Of a DNA stretch of 11,255 bases, positions 6,838 through 11,255 are shown piece after piece. Source of the stretch: Rubrobacter sp. (GTDB lineage Bacteria > Actinomycetota > Rubrobacteria > Rubrobacterales > Rubrobacteraceae); NCBI GenBank assembly GCA_013695335.1, contig JACDAR010000079.1, forward strand, positions 1-11,255. The letters run 5' to 3'. Each line of letters starts with the position of its first letter. The first letter of the stretch is position 1. Below the pieces are notes generated by a model. The model saw only the letters and a program-made list of their open reading frames with translations. It made no database searches and was not told where the DNA came from. The position numbers and the translations under genes are program-made.

Positions 6838-7260
6838 CTACGACGCTTCCACCGGGCCTTCCTGGAAGGGTGGGCTTACCACTATGGAGTCCTTAGTGCT
6901 CTCCACTATGGCCGTCAACTCCTCCTGCTCCGACCGTGGCACCTCGAACTTGTCAAGCGTCTGCTGGAAGTCGTCCATAAACGCCACCCACTCTTCATCG
7001 GTGATCATCAGGTGCCGATGGGAGTCGCCCATGGAACGTCCGGAGTACGTTTGTGGTCCACCGGCCGCCCAACAGACCATCTCCGTTACGTAATACTTGA
7101 ACCCCTGCGGCGAGACCCTGTGGTGCGCTTCGTCGACGCGAGGGTTCGCGTTCAACCTGTCATCGACCATGATCCTGTCGATAAAGTCGTCGACAACGAC
7201 GGCGATGTTGTATGCGCCACCGAGCCTATCGTAGAGCGTGGGTTCGACCTGGTCCTGCAT
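6838..7260 (-). CDS. Truncated hemoglobin, group I-like
   Basis: This is a 140-residue single-domain globin of the 2-over-2 fold. TLYDRLGG at residues 8-15 is the group I N-terminal signature, GGPQTYSGR at 67-75 is the E-F region, and MGDSHRHLMIT at 77-87 supplies the proximal haem ligand His81. Group I globins bind O2 and NO, and the mycobacterial member HbN oxidises NO to nitrate. By eye alignment to HbN, the distal Tyr B10 is Ile27 here, Gln E11 is Val58, and the nearly universal CD1 Phe is not found, so ligand chemistry may differ. The ATG at 7258-7260 has AAAGGGGGA (7267-7275 on the minus strand) 6 bases upstream; a GTG at 7264-7266 would overlap that spacing and add only two residues. 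It is divergent from the ATPase regulator and upstream of the MOSC gene. Confidence 0.88.
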   Translation of the reverse strand: MQDQVEPTLYDRLGGAYNIAVVVDDFIDRIMVDDRLNANPRVDEAHHRVSPQGFKYYVTEMVCWAAGGPQTYSGRSMGDSHRHLMITDEEWVAFMDDFQQTLDKFEVPRSEQEELTAIVESTKDSIVVSPPFQEGPVEAS

Positions 7261-7455
7261 ATTCACTCCCCCTTTCCAGCAAACACACCAACACCTGCTC
7301 GTAGATCGCCGGTAGCCTCTCGTCTCTCACTTAGAGCTTCTGCCAACGGGCGAGTTGCGCACGTGTCAACGGTTATGGTTCGGACGTTTCCATCTCCGCA
7401 TAGGTCCATCTCTTCACCTTGTCGAACTCTAGGCTTTCGGGGGCGAAACCGATAC

Positions 7456-7482
7456 GGGTACTACCCACCGACTACCCACCGA
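7456..7482. promoter_or_regulatory. 11-bp tandem repeat and short palindrome upstream of the regulator
   Basis: CTACCCACCGA occurs twice back to back, at 7461-7471 and 7472-7482, without mismatch. The first copy overlaps the palindrome GGGTA-C-TACCC (7456-7466). An 11-bp period places both copies on one face of the helix, as for activators that bind direct repeats, SARP regulators being a known case. The site lies 50-75 bases upstream of the regulator start, in the 271-base divergent region shared with the globin gene. A weak hexamer pair follows (TTGCGT at 7484-7489 and CAAAAT at 7507-7512, 17-base spacing), but it would leave a very short leader. Autoregulation is plausible; I see no other clear element in the gap. 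Confidence 0.4.
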
Positions 7483-7531
7483 GTTGCGTCACACCTGGCC
7501 AGGGTACAAAATGCAGAAAGGTGGAACTTTC

Positions 7532-10500
7532 ATGAACGTGCAGCGATCCCGTACATTCGCATCTGTGCTCAAGCGCCACAGGGACGCCGCAGCCCTGACG
7601 CAGGAGGAACTGGCTAGGCAAGCCAGGCTAGGCGTGCGCACGATCAGCAACCCCGAGCGCGGCGTCAACAAGGCGCCCTACCGCAGCACCGTGCGGCAGC
7701 TTGCTGATGCCCTGGAACTCTCCGGAGGGGATCGCGGCGAGTTTCAGGCTTCCGCCCTTCACCCGGTGGAGCAATCCTCGTGCGGCGACCAGGCGGTGAA
7801 CCGGGCGGTGATCGAGGGCGGCTTGCTCGGCACGCTTCCGAGGGCGCCTCTGGTGGCGCGTGCGAAAGAGTTGGGGCGGGTCTTGGACGCGCTGAAGGCC
7901 ACCGAAGGCAGTTCGGGGCGGCTGGTGCTGCTGGCCGGAGAGCCGGGCATAGGGAAGACGAGGCTGGCTCAGGAGGTAAGCGTACACGCCTGGGAGCGCC
8001 GCTTCCTGGTGACCACCGGGCGCTGCTACGAGGCGCATCGCGGTGTACCCTTCTATCCGTTCCTGGATGCTCTCCCTACGCTCTACCAGGAGGCACCGAC
8101 AAGCATCCGTGAGGCGATCCCCGAACGCTGGCCGTACTTGGCCGGTCTGTTGCCAGACTACTTCCCGTCGCGGATCGTGGTTCCTTCCGAGGGCCAGGAG
8201 GAATCGCAACGGCTGCTCCGGGCGGTGGCCGGCTTCGTGCGGGCGGTGGCCGCCGAGAGGCCCGTCGCCCTCTTGTTAGACGATCTGCACTGCGCGGACG
8301 GCGCCAGCGTGGATCTGCTGGCGCACCTTTCGAGGCACACGCGCGGGGACCGGGTGCTGCTCGTGGGGACCTACCGCGACGAAGGGATCGGTCGGGGGCA
8401 CCCGTTGCGCAAAGTTGTGCGGGACCTCGACAGCGAGCAGCTCGTCGAGAAAGTGAGGGTCGGGAGGTTGGGGCCAGAAGAGACGGCCGCGCTGATGAGC
8501 GGCAGGCTGGACGGGACCGAGGTATCGGAAGAGGTTGCAGCCCTCGTCTACGGCCGCACCGAGGGCAACCCCTTCTTCACCGTCGCGGTACTAAAAGACC
8601 TAATCGAACGCGGCGACCTAACGCAGCGGGGGGGGCGTTGGATCAGCAAGGAGATCGAAGGCCTCGCGGCTCCCGAGAGCGTGAGCGAGGCGATCTCCGA
8701 AAGGGTCTCCCGCCTGCGGCCACAAACCCCAACAATCCTCGAACAGGCGAGTGTTCTGGGACAGGTGTTCGGCTTCGAGGACCTGATGGCGGTAGTGAAT
8801 CTCGGCGAGGAGGAAGCGAAGGAAGCGCTGGAAGAGGCCGCGGCTTCCGGCCTCGTCCGGGTGGCTAGGGACCTCTACGCGTTCGACCACGCCCTCACCC
8901 AACAGACTCTTTACGCGGGACTCTCTCCCGAACTCCGAAAGATGCTGCACCGCTCGGCGGGCGAGGGGCTGGAGAGGCTTGGGGAGCGTGCCCGGCGAGA
9001 GAGGGCTGCGGAGATCTCGCGCCACTTCGTGGAAGGCTCCTCGCCCGAGCGGGCGCTGCCGTTCGCTTTGTTGGCCGGGGACGAAGCGGAGGCGGTGTTC
9101 GCGCACGGTGAGGCGGAGCAGCACTACCGCAGCGCGCTCGATCTCGCGGAGAGGGTGGGCGACGAACCCGCGGCGTCGCATGCACTGGAAAAGCTGGGCA
9201 GCGTGCTAGCGACCACCGTTCGCTACGACGAGGCGTTGGCCGCTCTCGAACAGGCGGCGAAGATCCACGGCGCCCGCAATGACCAGGAAGGCGCGGGCAG
9301 GGTCGAAGCTGCGATAGCGCAGACGCACTTCAGACGGGGGACTCCGGATGAGGGCACCGCGCGCCTCTCGGCCCACCTGAAGTCGCTTGATGAGCCCGGC
9401 GCTACCGAGGGAGTGCGGCGCGGCTTGGCAGCCCTCTACGGCGCCCTTGCGCGTCTTTACTGGGCACGCACCCAGTTTGCCGAGTGCCGGGATGCGGCGC
9501 AGCGGGGCGCGAGCCTCTCCCACGCGGTAGAAGATATTGACCTACTCTCCGAGGCGGAGATGATGCGTGGCAACGCGCTCCTCTGGTTGGGCACTCCCGA
9601 CGAAGGGATAGCAGCCCTGGAAACGGCCGTCTTGTTGGGGCATAGAGCGGGCAGCCTTGATACCCTGGGCACGGCGCTCTTGTCCCTGCACCTGGTGTAC
9701 ATGGTGCGGGGGGAGTTCGACCGGAGCCGCGAGTGCGGCGAGCGGGGGGTGGCCGTCGCAAACAAGACGGGCGACACCGATCTGCTCGCCATGCACACGG
9801 CCAACCTAGGCTTGCAGCACTTCTACCTAGGCGATTGGCAGGAGGCTCGTGAATACCTGCAGCGCGCCGTGAGCCTCGCGCGGAGCACCCAGCCATCTTA
9901 CTTCTCCAGCTTGTCTTCCGCCTACCTTGGCGTCCTGCTCAAGGCTCAGGGGGCGTGGGAGGACGCTACCCGGTGCTTCTCGGATGCCATAGCTCTGGCC
10001 CAAGAAGCAGGCAACCATGAGGTGTTACGCTACGCTGAGTCGCGGCTGGTGGAGCTGGAAGTGCTGCAAGGACGCTCAGCCGAGGCCATAGTCCGCCTGG
10101 GGCCCAGGCAGGATCTCTCCAATTTAACGTGGTGGTACGAGGTCCTGGTGCTCTCGGTCCTAGCGGAGGCGTACGCCGATACGGGCGAGGTGGCCAGGGC
10201 CGAAGAGTGGGCGAATCTCGCGCTGAGCCGAGGCCGAAAGATGACAAACCGGGTCGACGGCGTGGAAGCGTTGCGCGTCCTGGCTAAGAGCCTCTCGCTG
10301 CAGGGGCGCCGGGAGGAGGCGAGCGCGGCCTTGGAGGTAGCGCTATCGTGGTCGCGCTCCATACCATACCCCTACGCCGAGGCCCGCATCCTCCACGAGT
10401 ACGGCACGCTCCACATCCGTGAAGGGGAGCCCGAAAAGGCGCGGGAGCGGCTCAGTGCGGGCCTGGAGATCTTCGGCCTTCTGGGAGCTGAGATGGACGT

Positions 10501-10603
10501 CATACACACCCAGCGGGCGCTTGAAGCCACAAACATAGCCTTCGAACAGTGTAAGGATAATCCCTTTCGCGGGCATGACGAAGCCTCGCGCGGACAGACC
10601 TAG
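7532..10603 (+). CDS. XRE-HTH / STAND-type ATPase / TPR transcriptional regulator
   Basis: This 1023-residue protein is a large signal-integrating regulator. Residues ~8-70 form an XRE-type helix-turn-helix (LKRHRDAAALTQEELA then VRTISNPERG). Residues ~106-370 are an AAA_16/STAND ATPase with Walker A GEPGIGKT at 136-143, Walker B ALLLDDLH at 246-253 and a TYRDE sensor-like motif near 280-284. A helical linker (~380-500) leads to a TPR-like alpha-repeat region (~505-995), with repeats such as AEQHYRSALDLAERVGD. In this class ATP binding and a ligand or protein bound to the repeats switch the DNA-binding state. The usual LuxR C-terminal HTH is absent; DNA binding is at the N-terminus. The start is ATG at 7532, with AAAGGTGG (7517-7524) 7 bases upstream; the earlier ATG at 7511 has no such site. 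An odd point is Pro41 where relatives usually have Leu (ISDLERG). It is divergent from the globin, a plausible target. Confidence 0.92.
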   Translation: MNVQRSRTFASVLKRHRDAAALTQEELARQARLGVRTISNPERGVNKAPYRSTVRQLADALELSGGDRGEFQASALHPVEQSSCGDQAVNRAVIEGGLLGTLPRAPLVARAKELGRVLDALKATEGSSGRLVLLAGEPGIGKTRLAQEVSVHAWERRFLVTTGRCYEAHRGVPFYPFLDALPTLYQEAPTSIREAIPERWPYLAGLLPDYFPSRIVVPSEGQEESQRLLRAVAGFVRAVAAERPVALLLDDLHCADGASVDLLAHLSRHTRGDRVLLVGTYRDEGIGRGHPLRKVVRDLDSEQLVEKVRVGRLGPEETAALMSGRLDGTEVSEEVAALVYGRTEGNPFFTVAVLKDLIERGDLTQRGGRWISKEIEGLAAPESVSEAISERVSRLRPQTPTILEQASVLGQVFGFEDLMAVVNLGEEEAKEALEEAAASGLVRVARDLYAFDHALTQQTLYAGLSPELRKMLHRSAGEGLERLGERARRERAAEISRHFVEGSSPERALPFALLAGDEAEAVFAHGEAEQHYRSALDLAERVGDEPAASHALEKLGSVLATTVRYDEALAALEQAAKIHGARNDQEGAGRVEAAIAQTHFRRGTPDEGTARLSAHLKSLDEPGATEGVRRGLAALYGALARLYWARTQFAECRDAAQRGASLSHAVEDIDLLSEAEMMRGNALLWLGTPDEGIAALETAVLLGHRAGSLDTLGTALLSLHLVYMVRGEFDRSRECGERGVAVANKTGDTDLLAMHTANLGLQHFYLGDWQEAREYLQRAVSLARSTQPSYFSSLSSAYLGVLLKAQGAWEDATRCFSDAIALAQEAGNHEVLRYAESRLVELEVLQGRSAEAIVRLGPRQDLSNLTWWYEVLVLSVLAEAYADTGEVARAEEWANLALSRGRKMTNRVDGVEALRVLAKSLSLQGRREEASAALEVALSWSRSIPYPYAEARILHEYGTLHIREGEPEKARERLSAGLEIFGLLGAEMDVIHTQRALEATNIAFEQCKDNPFRGHDEASRGQT

Positions 10604-10716
10604 CCAAAAACCCCGGGTTCTGGCGCTCTCTTGATGATTCACCAGGATCGGGCCCAAATCCGGTCCGTCGTGCACGCTCGGGAAGCCGTCAAGCAGTGTC
10701 AAGACGTTCCTTCCGG

Positions 10717-10746
10717 TACGCTGGGTGGCGTACGCCACCCAGCGTA
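10717..10746. terminator. Perfect 30-bp palindrome between convergent genes, likely bidirectional terminator
   Basis: Bases 10717-10746 equal their own reverse complement. The arms TACGCTGGGTGGC (10717-10729) and their inverse (10734-10746) form a 13-bp GC-rich stem around the loop GTAC. It lies 20 bases past the stop of the quinoprotein gene and 113 bases past the stop of the ATPase regulator, so it can end transcription from both. There is no U-tract on either side, which is common for strong hairpin terminators in high-GC actinobacteria. A palindromic protein-binding site is the alternative. I see no other element in the 163-base gap. Confidence 0.6.
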
Positions 10747-10766
10747 GTAGACATCGGTGCTTATTC

Positions 10767-11255
10767 CTACGGCAGCGCGAAAACGAAGATAGCGGAGCCG
10801 TGGGGACCGCCCATCATCCCGGGCAGGAACCCTTCGACCCAGGCGCCCCAGCCGACCGGCACGGCTATGTACTGCCTTCCGTCAATGCTGTAGGTCGTGG
10901 GGCTGCTGTGGTGGCCGCTTCCACACAGGAACCTCCACAAATGTTCCCCGGTGCGCGCATCTAATGCGTTGAAATAACCCGAGGGTTCGCCGGCGAACAC
11001 GAGGTCGCCGGCCGTGGTGAGCACCGACGCACACATCGGAAGGTCGGTTTCCCACCTCCAGACCTCCTCGCTCGTGGACGCGCTGAAGGCGCTCACGGAC
11101 CCCTTCATGTCCTCGGAGTCAACGATGACGTGGGCTCCCCAGTAAGGCATGCCCTCCTTGAACTCCCTGCGCCGCCGCGCGATCGTCGAACCGGTATCCT
11201 GCACCGGGCAGTAGAAGAGCTCCGTCTCCGGGTTGAAGCAGGCGTGCGTCCATTC
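10767..11255 (-). CDS. PQQ-dependent alcohol dehydrogenase-type quinoprotein, C-terminal part (runs off window)
   Basis: Only the last 162 residues are present. The frame is open to the right edge, so the start lies beyond it; the extra codons at the edge read EWTHACFNPETELFYCP, matching the conserved region of methanol/ethanol-type quinoproteins. Beta-propeller tryptophan-docking motifs are visible (DARTGEHLWRF; SASTSEEVWRWE), as is the typical C-terminal block SSPTTYSIDGRQYIAVPVGWG, ending in a hydrophobic strand IFVFALP. Members oxidise alcohols or related substrates with PQQ and a Ca or lanthanide ion outside the cytoplasm and pass electrons to a cytochrome c or the quinone pool. The PQQ and metal-ligand residues lie in the missing part, so substrate and metal cannot be inferred. 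The gene is convergent with the ATPase regulator and ends 20 bases before the 30-bp palindrome. Confidence 0.88.
   Translation of the reverse strand, partial: EWTHACFNPETELFYCPVQDTGSTIARRRREFKEGMPYWGAHVIVDSEDMKGSVSAFSASTSEEVWRWETDLPMCASVLTTAGDLVFAGEPSGYFNALDARTGEHLWRFLCGSGHHSSPTTYSIDGRQYIAVPVGWGAWVEGFLPGMMGGPHGSAIFVFALP

Noticed and set aside
7364..7369. Exact TTGACA on the minus strand as the globin -35 element
   Set aside because: No acceptable -10 hexamer lies 16-19 bases downstream; the best A/T-rich stretch is about 28 bases away.
7484..7531. Upstream in-frame starts for the ATPase regulator (TTG at 7484, ATG at 7511)
   Set aside because: Neither has a ribosome-binding site, whereas ATG 7532 has AAAGGTGG at good spacing and starts just before the HTH domain.

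Overview
The window looks like a chromosomal segment of a high-GC Gram-positive actinobacterium. The likeness to Rubrobacter-type genomes is my inference from gene content and codon use, not from a search. Coding density is high. The first ~60 bases are strikingly AT-rich (about 35% GC by hand count) compared with the rest.

Layout from left to right. Bases 1-130 hold no gene but a tight cluster of DnaA-box-like 9-mers around a perfect 20-bp palindrome. Six genes on the minus strand then fill 131-7260. In transcription order (right to left) they are: a group I-like truncated hemoglobin (6838-7260), an mARC-like MOSC-domain protein (5894-6691), an N-terminal half of a TauE/SafE (TSUP) transporter that looks like a broken gene (5425-5772), a large DUF2339 polytopic membrane protein (2627-5293), a DUF4153/DUF4173 polytopic membrane protein (899-2422) and a 239-residue soluble protein of unknown function (131-850). 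The last three may be one expression unit with an internal promoter. A 26-bp inverted repeat, a good operator candidate, sits directly upstream of the DUF2339 gene.

Divergent from the hemoglobin gene is a 1023-residue regulator (7532-10603) with an N-terminal XRE-type helix-turn-helix, a STAND/AAA_16-type ATPase and a long TPR-like C-terminal half. Its 271-bp promoter region contains an exact 11-bp tandem repeat. Convergent to it is the C-terminal end of a PQQ-dependent (quinoprotein) alcohol dehydrogenase-type protein (10767-11255, running off the window). A perfect 30-bp palindrome between the two stop codons probably acts as a bidirectional terminator.

Functional reading: the globin and the MOSC protein make a plausible pair for nitrogen-oxide chemistry (mARC-like reduction, globin-based NO or O2 handling), and the divergent ATPase regulator could control them. 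This is inference. I see no CRISPR array, insertion sequence, phage gene, tRNA or rRNA, and no clear multi-gene novel system. The best leads are the DnaA-box cluster, the globin that lacks canonical haem-pocket residues, the operator-like palindromes and the unknown 239-residue protein.
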